Shown here piece after piece: positions 34,394-44,326 of a stretch of DNA of 64,000 bases. The notes under the pieces are model-generated. The model made no database searches and had not been told where the DNA came from. It was given only the letters and a program-made list of their open reading frames with translations. The stretch spans positions 124,001 through 188,000 of the forward strand of contig JAFISE010000029.1 of NCBI GenBank assembly GCA_022560025.1, written 5' to 3'. The stretch comes from Stagonosporopsis chrysanthemi (taxonomy: Eukaryota > Ascomycota > Dothideomycetes > Pleosporales > Didymellaceae). Made by a program: the position numbers and the translations under genes. The first letter of the stretch is position 1. The number at the start of each line of letters is the position of its first letter.

Positions 34394-34502
34394 GGTAGGA
34401 GCGGTAGGAGCGGTAGGAGTGGTAGGAGTGGTAGGAGTGGTAGGAGTGGTAGGAGTGGTAGGAGTGGTAGGAGTGGTAGGAGTGGTAGGAGTGGTAGGAG
34501 TG
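34394..34502. repeat. 9-base minisatellite (GTAGGAGTG)n, about 12 copies
   Basis: The first two units read GTAGGAGCG and the rest GTAGGAGTG without interruption. The period is a multiple of three, so it produces spurious open frames (VGVVGV on plus, PLLPLL on minus). Confidence 0.95.
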
Positions 34503-34825
34503 CTACCCTGGCAGCCCCTTGCTTGACGCTAGATCCTGTCGCTTCGGAGTCAAGCAGTGAGAAACACGTCGGGCACCCGTGCCCAGGAGATCCCATCTCG
34601 CATGCCTTCAGGCTTCGGGGACATCCTGCCGCCATGTCTCCGTGCGCAAGGCATGTCGAGCCGTCGGTCTATTTCCCTGTTTGGTCAAAGGGACTGCAAT
34701 GCATCATGATCTCATATGCCAGTCGCTTTGACAGTGCTGCTTCACAAGGTCTTTGGCCGTCGAGACATATCGAACTCACCACAAAGAACACCATGGTGAA
34801 CGACACTTGTATCTGAGACAGCACA

Positions 34826-35488
34826 ATGCCTCCAACAAACAACGTCGACCCTGCCAGGTTAAGTATCTTGCGCTCTTTCCACCTTCCATGCCTAATTCTC
34901 CATCAATCCATCAGTACCAACACCAGTAACAACCAATCATCAACCATGCGCCGCTCCTGCATCCCCACCCTCACATACCTCTTCTCGCTCACCTCCTCCC
35001 CTCCCCCACCCTCCCCCAGCACCCCCCGCGACCCCAACTCTCTCTCCAACCTCCCCTATTCGTCCTGGCGCCCGCCCGCCTGTCCCTGGAAATGCGAGGC
35101 TCGCTGTCCCCATCTGCCGCTCGGAGCGGACACGCGCGTGAACGGGCGGCTGATCCAGCAGTCTCAGCCTGCACAAGGTGAGGTTCGTGCTGATGTTGAT
35201 GGTGGTGAGGGCCCTGGCTTCGCTAAGCTGAAGGCCATGCACGAGGTAGACGCGGGACGTCGGCCCACGGGCACGGAGAATGGTGAGGGCAAAGGTGAGG
35301 ATGTTGTTGGCGGCGAAGTGGCGCGTGGCCGCGTACGCGCCGACTCTGGCTGCCTTGTTGAGAGTGAGATGCATGTGCCAGGAGATGGTAGCGTTGACGC
35401 GCCGTCGCTTGCCTCCGATATGGATCAGGACGACGACGAGGATATGCTGGATCTAGCGAGCCTCTTCTCTATCAGTAGGCAACGATGA
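34826..35488 (+). CDS. Possible orphan protein, low confidence
   Basis: An open frame of 220 codons with no recognised family. It is Pro/Ser-rich at the start and acidic at the end (DMDQDDDEDMLDLASLFSI). A GTTAAGT sequence soon after the first codons could be a donor, so the start may be wrong. The opposite strand is also open for 144 codons. It is not clear that either is translated. Confidence 0.3.
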   Translation: MPPTNNVDPARLSILRSFHLPCLILHQSISTNTSNNQSSTMRRSCIPTLTYLFSLTSSPPPPSPSTPRDPNSLSNLPYSSWRPPACPWKCEARCPHLPLGADTRVNGRLIQQSQPAQGEVRADVDGGEGPGFAKLKAMHEVDAGRRPTGTENGEGKGEDVVGGEVARGRVRADSGCLVESEMHVPGDGSVDAPSLASDMDQDDDEDMLDLASLFSISRQR

Positions 35489-35902
35489 AGATCCTTGTAC
35501 AGACGTGGACGACGCCGAGAACGAGGGCATGACACCAGATATACAGGCAGGCCACGGAAGGCCATCCCGTTCCAAGTCCGAAGATAGGGACGCTTAGGCA
35601 CGTGTTTCTTTTTTTGCCATCGCGTCTTAAGCGTGTACAGGTATCCTCCCCAGACTTGAGAAACGAGAAGTAAAAATTGTGCATTCGAGGGGCAATAAGC
35701 TGTTACATTTTACTTAGCATTTTCCCCTCATCTCAACGCCCGTATGACCCAATTTCTTTTTTGCCGTAAGCATCCCAAGAGCTCCAGAATCCCACTCCTT
35801 GCTGCTCCATATCATTAGCTAGCTCATCTCCCACCTCCACCTCTCTTCGCTCCGTCTCCCCCCACCAGCCCGTCTGCATACTCACCCCCCCCCAAGATCC
35901 CC
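35489..35902. other. Intergenic, no feature seen
   Basis: The 3' regions of two uncertain genes facing each other. The last 100 bases are C-rich. Nothing else is recognised. Confidence 0.4.
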
Positions 35903-36943
35903 TCAGCGATACACACTCCGCACCACCCCGCCCCTCCGATCCCTCCACACCTCCCTCACCTCAGCCTGCAGCCTCACTCCACCGCCCACCGCCGCACCTG
36001 CACCCCCGCCGCCCAGCAGTTCTCGGTCTCGGTCCCGTTCTTCACGCGCCTGCGCAGCGGCGTGGCGGTCGTCGTGTGCAATGTGCGCGGCGAAGTTGGC
36101 CCAGCGGGTGGCTGGGGTTGAGGAGAGGGGGACGGGAAGTCGTGGCGTTGGAACGGGGTCGTTGGGAGGTTTGGTGGGTGGGGTCGGAGCGGGATGTGGA
36201 TTGGGGTTGTTCCTCATCATCTTCTTCTTCTTCTTCTTCGTCGTCGCGACGGGGGCGCTGGGGGCAGGGACTGGGTTTGTGGTGTTGGAGTTGGCGTTGG
36301 ATCGGGGTAAGTGAGAGAATAGGTGGGAGGAAGGGCTTCGAGATGACTTCCTCTGCGTCTGCGTCTGCGTCTGCGTCTGCATCTGTCTCTGTCTCTGCAC
36401 CTCCTCCATCTCCCCGCTACCTATCCCACTCACTGCCCTGGCTTGCGTTCTAGCATCCCTCCCCTCAGATCGACGAGATCGACCAGATGTGCCATATCTC
36501 TCTTCGGCATACGAACCCGAACTCTCCTGTCTGTACTGATTTGCCGAACCGCAGGGGAGGAGGTACTCCGCGTTGTAGGGGTGTAGATCGAACGGTACGC
36601 CGGCTTGGGTCAGATAGCTGCGACCTTCTGACGCGGTATGTGTCGAATAAGAGGAAAGAGGTGGCGGGAACGGCAGAGGTGAAGGTGGTTGTGGTGGGGG
36701 CGTTTGCTCATGGTGGGTCTGCCGATACGCATGGACATCCTCGCCATGCGGCCAGTCCATAGGATAGCCGTACGTTGGGTAACCTGAAGATGCTTGCCTG
36801 TTGTCTCTCCTCAAGCCTGACGCTACGTAGCCGGGGTCTGGCTGTCTGGTTGCGGAGTTTGCTGGCTGTGTGTACTGATAGCCTTGTCCTGCTGGAAGGT
36901 GCTGCTGGTGCTGGTTGGCCATCTTAGCACCCGCGGGAGGCAA
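35903..36943 (-). CDS. Disordered hypothetical protein, Pro/Gln/Ser-rich
   Basis: A 346-aa intronless frame starting MPPAGAKMANQHQQHLPAG; the second Met (residue 8) is an alternative start. It is Tyr/Gln/Pro-rich at the N-terminus, then has an (MQTQTQTQTQ) tract from a CTGCGT-type repeat, a six-lysine run, and a C-terminal segment with WANFAAHIAHDDRHAAAQA and EVREVWRDRRGGVVRSVYR that is more ordered and helical. The C-terminal block reads like a real conserved helix, which is why I accept the gene. No family recognised and no targeting signal seen. Confidence 0.5.
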   Translation of the reverse strand: MPPAGAKMANQHQQHLPAGQGYQYTQPANSATRQPDPGYVASGLRRDNRQASSGYPTYGYPMDWPHGEDVHAYRQTHHEQTPPPQPPSPLPFPPPLSSYSTHTASEGRSYLTQAGVPFDLHPYNAEYLLPCGSANQYRQESSGSYAEERYGTSGRSRRSEGRDARTQARAVSGIGSGEMEEVQRQRQMQTQTQTQTQRKSSRSPSSHLFSHLPRSNANSNTTNPVPAPSAPVATTKKKKKKMMRNNPNPHPAPTPPTKPPNDPVPTPRLPVPLSSTPATRWANFAAHIAHDDRHAAAQAREERDRDRELLGGGGAGAAVGGGVRLQAEVREVWRDRRGGVVRSVYR

Positions 36944-37566
36944 GCAAAGTTGGAGGTCTGACCAAGCGATGTTTCATGTCCAGGCAGTATCAATTGATGG
37001 GGTAACGTGACATAAAAGTAGAGACGAGCCAGTGGTGAGAGCGGGCTACCAGGGTGAGGGACTACGGCACAGGGAGGAGCAAAGCAAATTTAGACGCACA
37101 ATCACTCGCACCTAAAGGAAGTGACATGAGAAGCAGTGCCTACCCGAAAGGGTTACAAATCGAATTCTGACATTCATTCGCTACAGATTGCGTTCCTTGC
37201 ATTTGGCTCATCTCCCACTCCCGCACAAGAGAGCAGTCGACTACCCAGATGGCACCACGAGGAGGCGCAAGGATCCGACTTCTACCACCCGTCCACCTCT
37301 TGCGGTCAGCAGCACTGCCGTGCTTGACCCACTTTCTCCAGACAGGTAAGAGCACCTGCCCCACTATTACCAACAACCACAGAACCGAAGCAGAAGAACA
37401 GCGTCGTACGCGATAGGCTAAAAGAAGCGGACTATGAATAGTCAGAACGGACGAAGGATCGAAGGAACAATTGCGAATCGAGGTATCGAGGGCCTCGGAA
37501 GCGGCGCGTAGGACAGCTTCCCTGGCCGCATGAACCGGAGCCGGAGGGTGCTTGCACGCAACGATT
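36944..37566. other. Intergenic before the hairpin-repeat cluster
   Basis: No convincing gene; possibly the promoter of an RNA transcript across the cluster. Around 37208 there is a short match to part of the repeat (CATCTCCCACTC), too short to count as a fifth copy. Confidence 0.35.
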
Positions 37567-37693
37567 GCCACGGACCTTGCGGTCTGTCAGAGCCACGGTC
37601 TCTGCTCAAGAGCCGAGACGTGTGCTCCATATCGATTGGCGTCTTCCACGCACTTCCACCTGAAAAGGTGGACACTGGTGGTGGGGTTTCCCC
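37567..37693 (+). ncRNA. Structured repeat copy 1 (candidate ncRNA)
   Basis: Begins GCCACGGACC. Hairpin H1: GGACC/GGTCT around TTGC, then the conserved GTCAGAG. H2: GTCTC and GCTC paired with GAGC and GAGAC, a 9-bp stem around AA. H3: TCCACCT-GAAA-AGGTGGA (37655-37672), enclosed by CCAC/GTGG. H4: GGGG-TTT-CCCC. The strand is taken from the direction in which GNRA loops form. No function assigned. Confidence 0.5.
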
Positions 37694-37849
37694 TGCTGTG
37701 CAAGTTCCTCGTTGATGGGGACGACGGAATGGAGCGCGAGCGGGTGCTCTAGCGAAGGAGAAATGTATCTGGACACAAAGTATGACCTCGGAAACGTGGG
37801 CGAACCCAAATCAAATGGAACGTGCAGCGAAGGTACCTGTAGACAAATC

Positions 37850-37964
37850 GCCGTGGACCTTTCAGTCTGTCAGAGCGTTCTGCAAGAGAACACTCAACAA
37901 CGCAGGCATCTCCCACTCGCTCCTCTCTGAGAAGAGAGGCACTGGTGGCGGGGACACGAGTCCC
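37850..37964 (+). ncRNA. Structured repeat copy 2 (candidate ncRNA)
   Basis: GCCGTGGACCTTTCAGTCT, then GTCAGAG. H2: GTTCT paired with AGAAC. H3: CCTCTCT-GAGA-AGAGAGG (37922-37939), enclosed by CCAC/GTGG. H4: GGGAC-ACGA-GTCCC. H3 and H4 keep pairing although many bases differ from copy 1. Confidence 0.5.
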
Positions 37965-38177
37965 TTTCATGCAGGTTTCTTCGTGCGGGATCGTCAAGGG
38001 TCGAGCGCTGAGATAGGGCCTCAACGCAAACTGGAATGGATGTAACTCGACATAGAATCGAAAGGAGCCAGTGCAAAACCAAAGTGGAGCCAGAGCTCTA
38101 CATGCATCTCGCAATACGCCTCAGATCAACGACCTGAGGCTCGCACCTAGGAGCAAGGAGTGGCTGTTTTTCAGTAT

Positions 38178-38286
38178 GCCATGGACCTTTCGGTCTGTCA
38201 GAGTCTCTGTCAGAGTCTCAATGTCGCAGGCATCTGCCACACGCTCCTCCCTGAAAAGGGAGGTACTGATGGTGGAGGTCACCCTC
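38178..38286 (+). ncRNA. Structured repeat copy 3 (candidate ncRNA)
   Basis: GCCATGGACCTTTCGGTCT, then GTCAGAG. H2: CTCT paired with AGAG. H3: CCTCCCT-GAAA-AGGGAGG (38246-38263), enclosed by CCAC/GTGG. H4: a weaker GAGG/CCTC type stem. It is preceded by TTTTTCAG, which resembles a splice acceptor. Confidence 0.5.
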
Positions 38287-38953
38287 TAAAAAACAGGCTC
38301 CCTGCCTCACAGGGGGCATTCAAAATGCTAGGTGCGGACGAGCGACAGACCATGCGATAACATCAGCATGGTCTATCGATCGTAGTAGTTCGAGTCGAGG
38401 ACACGATGAACCGATCCAAAGCACTCCGAACAGGTTAGGAGGTTAGTTGAAGGGAGTGCTCTGAACCAGCGACCGCAAAACCTGCAACTCACGGGCGTGC
38501 CATCCCACCATACCAGCTCTTTTTAGGGACCTTTTAGGTGGGTGACACATACCAATAACCCGTCAGCCTCGGAGGGCTATAGCCAAAGTGGCATCCTGCT
38601 GTGATTCAGCTGCCTTAGAAACCCTCTATGCGGATCTGCCGCGGAGCCTTTTGACCTGTGACCAGTATAGTCAGGCGCGGTACACTCCTGTCTAAGTTGG
38701 ACATCTATTCCTGCTGTCCTCTGTGGTCTGTTGGGCGAGAAGCCCAGATTCCAGGCCATACATGGCTACTGGAAACACCGTTGCGTTCCTCGGATTGGTG
38801 AAAGGTTTCGTTGATGCTCTTTGTACTCGACGTGTGAGGAACAACCATGCTCCACTCACACTCTACCGTTCCAGTCAGGTTTGAACAAGACGTCGATAGT
38901 CCCTACATGGGTTTATAGCCGCATCGTCGAACAACAGTGCTTCCATGCAGTAT

Positions 38954-39056
38954 GCCAAGGACACGAATGCCTGTCAGAGCTTGTGGCTCCATAACTGCTG
39001 GCCTCTCTCACACTCACTGACCTGAAAAGGCCGCGCTGGTGATGGGGTTGATACCC
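38954..39056 (+). ncRNA. Structured repeat copy 4 (most diverged)
   Basis: GCCAAGGACAC, then CTGTCAGAG. H2: GAGC paired with GCTC. H3: CCT-GAAA-AGG core (39021-39030) with partly broken outer pairs. The enclosing stem is TCAC/GTGA where the other copies have CCAC/GTGG, a compensatory change. It ends GGGG..CCC. About 700 bases from copy 3, with no clear copy between. Confidence 0.4.
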
Positions 39057-39723
39057 TGCAATGGAAGGTCTTGTTCGACTTGGCAATTTTGGATCACTTC
39101 GTTATTGAGCGGTATTATTCGAGATATTGCCACAGTCCGTGTAGTTGTTGGTCTTCAAATGTCGAAAGGGGATCGATGTACGATGGATGCGTGGGATATA
39201 AAGATATGGAATAGTGAGGGTGTGGATGAAAAACGAAAGGGCGCGCATTAGTCGGTAAAGAAGCGTTGCGTTACGCAAAAGAAGGTCGAGGGCAAACAAA
39301 GACATATTGGGAGGCGTCAGCGATTGCCGCAGTCGCGGGTCGCAAGAGTGAGTAAAGTATCGCGCGTCGAAAGCCGTGTGGTCAGCTTGGCCAGGGTGGA
39401 TTGTCGTGGAAAGTGTGAAATGTCACGGGGCAGGCGGTCTCCCGGGCCAGGGTCGCACGGAGCTAATTACCACGGTAAATAATACCACAGATCGCGGAAG
39501 CATAGGGTATGGGGGATACCAAGTGACTCCATCGAGGAGCTGGGAACCAACCCTACTACGTCCAGTGTTAACCACGCGCCAGTAGAGTCTTGCACAACTG
39601 TGCTTGTCCCGCCGTCTCGCTTCGTTGTTGTTACCTAGGGCGACCGGAGAAGACGTCGATCGAAGGTGCCAGCGAGTTGCTGGCAATGCACGATGCGATG
39701 GTTCGTCCGCTCGCCTCAGTTGT
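39057..39723. other. Intergenic downstream of hairpin cluster
   Basis: No gene recognised. It includes the 3' region of the WD40 gene on the minus strand. Confidence 0.4.
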
Positions 39724-41001
39724 CTAGTCGCTATCTCCCATGAGTTCGGCCAACTCTGCTTCTTCCTCGGCGGTCATCAAGCCTTCTTTCTTCTCTGGCT
39801 CCTTCTCCTGGTTCTTACCAAGTTGTTCGTCCTCAGCTTCTTTGATTGCCTTGGCGAGCTCCTGCGCCTTCAAACTCCACTGTCGAACTGTCGCATCGAT
39901 ACTCACGCTTATAAGTTTCTGGCCAGGCAGCAGAAGTAGTCCAGTGACTTCCTCAAAATGACCGGAGAAGGTATGGTGCAGCTTGCCGCTGCCCTTCTCC
40001 CATACGCGAATCTCTTCATCTCTGCAAGCTGTGACGACCCAGCCCCCTTGTTCGTCGACAGCAACGTCGCGGACGAAGTCGGGGTGTTCAAACGCCGAGT
40101 CCTCGTCCCACTCTCTGCCTCTCGAGAGACATTTTGCGGTTTTATCCGCAGAGGCCGTCCAAAGATCACCGTCCGAATCGAAGTGTATCGCGTCGATGCT
40201 CGTCTCGTGCGCAACGATCGGTGAGGGCTCAAGCTCGGAGGCTGAGGCCAAACCAATATCCCAACGTCGAATCTCTCTGTCACTGCCAGCGCTGAACACC
40301 GTCGCGGACCCTTTGCTCGGCTCGTAGTCTGCAGCATCTAGTGCAAGCGCAAGAATCCCTCGTGTGTGTCCCTTCAGAGTGTGTAGCTTGGTGCCTGTTG
40401 CGGCATCCCAGACGATAATGCTCGCGTCTGCAGAAGCAGATACAAGGACCTCTTTGTCCTTCAGAAAGACGGGTAGAACAGCTTTGACGAAGTCACTGTG
40501 GCCTTGAAACCGCTTTGCTAGCTTTCCTGTGGACAACGTCCATGACCATACCGATTTGTCCCAACACCCAGCGTACACAGTGTCAGATCTCGGCGAGACA
40601 GCAAGTGACGTGAGAGGCGCGACTGGCCCAGTAAAGGTTGCGGTCACTTTCTTAGTCTGTGGCAGCAGTACAGTCAGCCCTGGCTCTGCGTTGCAGGTAC
40701 ATGTGCGTAGGGGTGTAGGGGAGTCGGAACGGAGGTCTGACCGACTTCAATATTGATCCGCTTCACGTTGCCTGCGGCCTCGGCGATGTATATCTGGCTC
40801 TCATCTTGCGGGTCGGGGACGACGGCGAGGATCTTGGAGGGGAGCTTGAACAGGCTGCCCTTGTCGTTCTTCGATTTGGCGGCCTTGCGGGCGGTCTCGT
40901 TGAGCGCAGAGCTGCTGCCCGTTAGCGTCGGGCCTCCAGATGCCAGTGCACAAGACGTACGTGGTCTGGAAGTAGTGTCCTGGGTCGTTGGACCGAGACA
41001 T
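39724..41001 (-). CDS. WD40-repeat protein, unassigned
   Basis: Exons 41001..40961, 40914..40746 and 40656..39724 give 380 aa. The N-terminus reads MSRSNDPGHYFQTTSSALNE, then a basic stretch and LFKLPSKILAVVPDPQDESQ. A seven-bladed WD40 propeller follows (about residues 45-340), with blades such as TVYAGCWDKSVWSWTLSTGK, VLVSASADASIIVWDAATG, TVFSAGSDREIRRWDIG, GWVVTACRDEEIRVWEKGSG and KLISVSIDATVRQWSLKAQE. A charged coiled tail ends EEEAELAELMGDSD. The propeller is a protein-interaction scaffold. The whole protein is one propeller plus a tail, so function cannot be inferred from domains. The middle intron uses a GTCGGT donor, less standard than its neighbours, but the joined NVKRINIE-TKKVTATF makes a normal blade. 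Confidence 0.83.
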
Positions 41002-41535
41002 GGTGTTATATAGAGTGACGAGCGGGGCGGAGAGGTGACGTGTGACTGTTGGGCTCGCACCTGACCTGTATCGGGCGTTTAGGGGGCCCGCTTGCAGACT
41101 GCAGCCCCACTTGCCAATCAGGTGAGACCTAGAGCGCTGGTTTCACCACCACAGGGACAGGCATGCACGTTTCATAGTCAGGGTAGCAATAATCCATATG
41201 TATTCCAAGATCCCTATGTATTAGTAGCAGTACGTTGCAAGAAGCGTGAAGCAGAACGCCAACGTCGCCATAGTAAAGCCAAGCCCAAAAAGCTACAATC
41301 CTCCATCTCGAGCTAGATAGCCCAGGTCTCCCATGCAACTATTTTTGCAAAAGTCATAAGTCATGAACGTGTCGTTAAGAGTGAGGCGCGCATCCAGGCA
41401 CCCGTCGTAACACTCAGGGATATCTAGCAGGACAGTGTGTCCAGACGCCTTTTGCCTGTGGGTATATGCCCAATATCCAAATGTGCAATGCAGTCATAAG
41501 ATCGTAAGTATGGTGAAACGCATATACAGAAGCGT
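41002..41535. other. Intergenic between WD40 gene and byr4 3' end
   Basis: Promoter of the WD40 gene and 3' UTR of byr4. No other feature recognised. Confidence 0.4.
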
Positions 41536-44326
41536 TCAGTGCTCGAGCGAATCGGCAGAGGCGCTTGCGGCGAATTCTCGGATCGCCCATCTCCACCCGC
41601 CGCGCTGTTCGCCAGAGTCACGGATGCTGCCGACCCAGCCCTCGACTCTGCGGCGCCAGACGGCTTCCTCTTCGCGCTGTCTGCGAATAAAGCTAGGGCC
41701 GACGTCGAATTCTTCGCCGACAAATGTAGGGTCGTCGCTGTTGGTGGTGCCGCCTGCACCACCGCCAAAGTTGTTGCCACCGACGACGCTCTCGTTGTCC
41801 TTCAGGTCGGCCAGGCCAGCAAAGGGATCCTCCTCTTCGTCTAGGTCTCCGACCGACATGGGTGATTGTGGGCCCGTCGAGTGTCGTGGAGCTTTGAGCC
41901 ATGTCATTTTGACAGGATCAAAGACCATGCGGCCTTCATATTGTACGCCTCGGGGAGCGGAAATCTGCGAGATCAGCGCTGGACGAGGTGGTGATGGTGC
42001 CGGCGCAGGATTAGACGGTATCCTCATCAACCGTGGCGCCGAGAGATTTCTAGAGTGGATCGACGTCAGGAGTGTCTGCGACATGGATTGCGAACGGTCG
42101 TGCGCGCGGCCATGCGACATGTTAGGCGGCGCAAACGTAGGTGTGCTCGCTGTGGTCAATGCGAGGGTCGTGGTAGAATTATTGGGCTGAGAGAAGGAGA
42201 CGAGAACATCCTCGTTGCCCTCCCATCGCTGCATGGAAGGATTGTATACCATTCCCTTCTCGGCTGGTTGATGTTAGCGACAGTGATGAGACATACAGGC
42301 TGGGGGTCTTACTTTGTGTAAAGGGTTGAGTCATCTGTCTGATCAATTGTGGTTTTTGGCCTGTTCCTTTCTTGCGAAGAGCTGTTGGACTCGTGTATGG
42401 GCTCCGGGCAGCAACTTGTGCTTGCCAGCTGACAGGCCGAGCCGTGGGCGCAATGGGGCCTTCGCCTCGCGACCTCGTACCTGCCAGACGCTGTTCACGG
42501 GCATTCCTACTGGCAGCAGTGTCTCGAGCAAATCGTGGCGTGTTGTCCGTCTTGGGTGGGCTCTTTGGTGTTTGGGGTAGCGGCGTAGTCATTCGATCTG
42601 GCATAGGCAGACGAGACGTACTCGTCTGTGACCGAAGCGTCTTAGTGCTGGGGGTGTTCCGAGGTGTCTTCTCGTATTGCTTCTCCTTCACAGCAGACGT
42701 CGGCAGGTCATCGAAGAGATCGAGTTCGTGGCCATCGCCAAAGTTCCTCTTGCGCTGGGGCTTTGTCAATTTCTTTGGTGGCGGTGGGTGACGACCTTGA
42801 ACAGACGGAGCCAACTCTCTACGTACCCCAGCACGACTGGGGGTTTGAGCGTCCATCTGTCCACCAATTGACATACGTGAGTGCGAGCGCATGGAGGGCG
42901 ACAACGGGCGGCGGGGATCGGAATCGCGTCGAAGGTGACTTGATGAGCCTCTAGCCGTGACATGATGTGACTGCGAAGTCGGATTGCCGGCGGGCAAGAA
43001 GGGTACACTCGAGCGGGGCGTTGTCTGAAAGTTGGAGCTACGGAGCATCGGCGCGGAACGCTTTGCCTTGAGATATTGCGCACTGGTGGTAGTGGGCATT
43101 GGTCGAGTGCTGGGTTTCATTGCGGCGCCGGATTCGTAGACGGGAGTGAGCCTAGTACGTGCGGCGGTGGTGGGTAGAGGTCGAGGTATTCTGGAGCCCG
43201 ACGACGGCTTGTCAGTGAAGGTGATGGAGGCTGTAGGTCGCGCAGCAGGGGGCGTGGCCGGCTTGGAAGCTGTTTTCTTCACTACAATGTTACGGTTTAG
43301 CGTGAGCTTCCTTGTGTCAAGGGCCTCCCCTGCACCAAAGTCGAGGCCTTCCATGAAGTCTTCTTCCTCATCGGCCAATTTGAGGGGCGACGATGCAGCC
43401 TCACTCTCGAGCGGCGGCGAAGTGATGGGTGTGACCGCAGGCGACTCTGTGCGCGATTGGTTCAGTGCCAGTGGAGGAAAGGTGGCGGGTAAGTCAAAAT
43501 CTGCTTCAAAATCATCTTCGGGGGGTTCCTGGTGGACGGGCTCCTCGGCAGGCACGGGCGCATCCTCCTCAGCAGGGACCACAGCGGGTACTGATGTGGG
43601 GGGTTGCTCGTGTTGCTGCTGGTTGGAGAACGGAGAGGGAGCGAGAGGTGCCTGCTCGGTCGTCTTGAGCTTGTTGAGGCGAGCGATGAAGTCCAGGGGC
43701 TCCGTGGGCAGCACAAGCCCGGTCAGGTCATCGTCTTCACTCTCGAGGGTCATGCAGCTTCCCAGGCTCGGGCTCATAGCAGAGGCCGACGAGCTGCGCC
43801 CACCGCGCGGGTCTCTCTTGGTGCCCGCAAAGCGAATGCCCAAGCTGCCCTCGCCCCAATCATCGCCAAAGTCGTCGTCGTAGTCAGCAGGCGTACGTGG
43901 CACGGGCGCCTTCAACCTCAGCTCGCCGCCGCTGGCAGGGTCCGGAAGCTCGAGGTCGTTGCCCCAGTCGTCGTCGAGCTCGATCCTTTTGTTGTTCTTG
44001 GGCTTGCCTAGGCGCTTGATGCTTCCGCCCATCAGCGCCGACGCAGGCACGCTCGTGGGGATAGGAATGCCGGCTTGCTTGGCCGAGAAGATGGCCTTGT
44101 TGGTTGCCAGGTCGTCGTCAGGCGCCAGCAGCACCTGCCAGTCGTCGTCGCCCGTGTTGGACTCGGAGCGCACGCTGAGGCGCGAGGATAGCGAGTGGAC
44201 CGTCGAGTTCTTGAACAGCAGGCCGTCGCCGTCCTCAAAGTCGGCATCGTCCCAGTTCTCGATTCCAGATACCATCGAGTTGATGGAGGCTATCCGCCCC
44301 GCAAAGCTGCGGTTCGGAGCAGCCAT
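41536..44326 (-). CDS. byr4: Byr4/Bfa1-type septation (SIN/MEN) GAP scaffold
   Basis: Exons 44326..42313 and 42263..41536 give 913 aa. The N-terminus has the family signature: IENWDDADFEDGDGLLFKN, SSRLSVRSESNTGDDDWQVL, then KAIFSAKQAGIPIPTSVPAS, ALMGGSIKRLGK and DDWGNDLELP. A long disordered Pro/Ser/Thr-rich middle follows. The conserved C-terminal block is restored by the splice: KGMVYNPSMQRWEGNED, GVQYEGRMVFDPVKMTWLK, EEEDPFAGLADLKDNES and GEEFDVGPSFIRRQREEEAV. Byr4 acts with the Cdc16/Bub2 GAP on the Spg1/Tem1 GTPase at the spindle pole body to hold back septation. In filamentous fungi it controls septum and conidium formation. The ATG at 44326 is chosen because the domain begins right after it. 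Divergent from xrcc4. Confidence 0.9.

Larger units (their letters stand above)
31126..34825. promoter_or_regulatory. Long repeat-rich region upstream of veA
   Basis: About 3.7 kb without a believable gene. Several frames of 80-280 codons exist on both strands, but they overlap each other, are Cys/Ala/Arg/His-rich and follow simple repeats. The region contains at least five tandem-repeat tracts, listed separately. It probably includes a long veA leader and promoter. The first 700 bases upstream of veA contain pyrimidine-rich and CAGTCAGCAG-type tracts. Confidence 0.5.

Noticed and set aside
37567..39056. H/ACA snoRNA interpretation of the four repeats
   Set aside because: Copy 2 has an ACA about 15 nt after the upper stem, which first looked promising. 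The other copies lack it, and no H box recurs.
37567..39056. TPP-riboswitch interpretation of the CTGAGA and CTGATG motifs in the repeats
   Set aside because: The motifs are not in the arrangement of the THI element, occur in different copies, and have no thiamine gene nearby.
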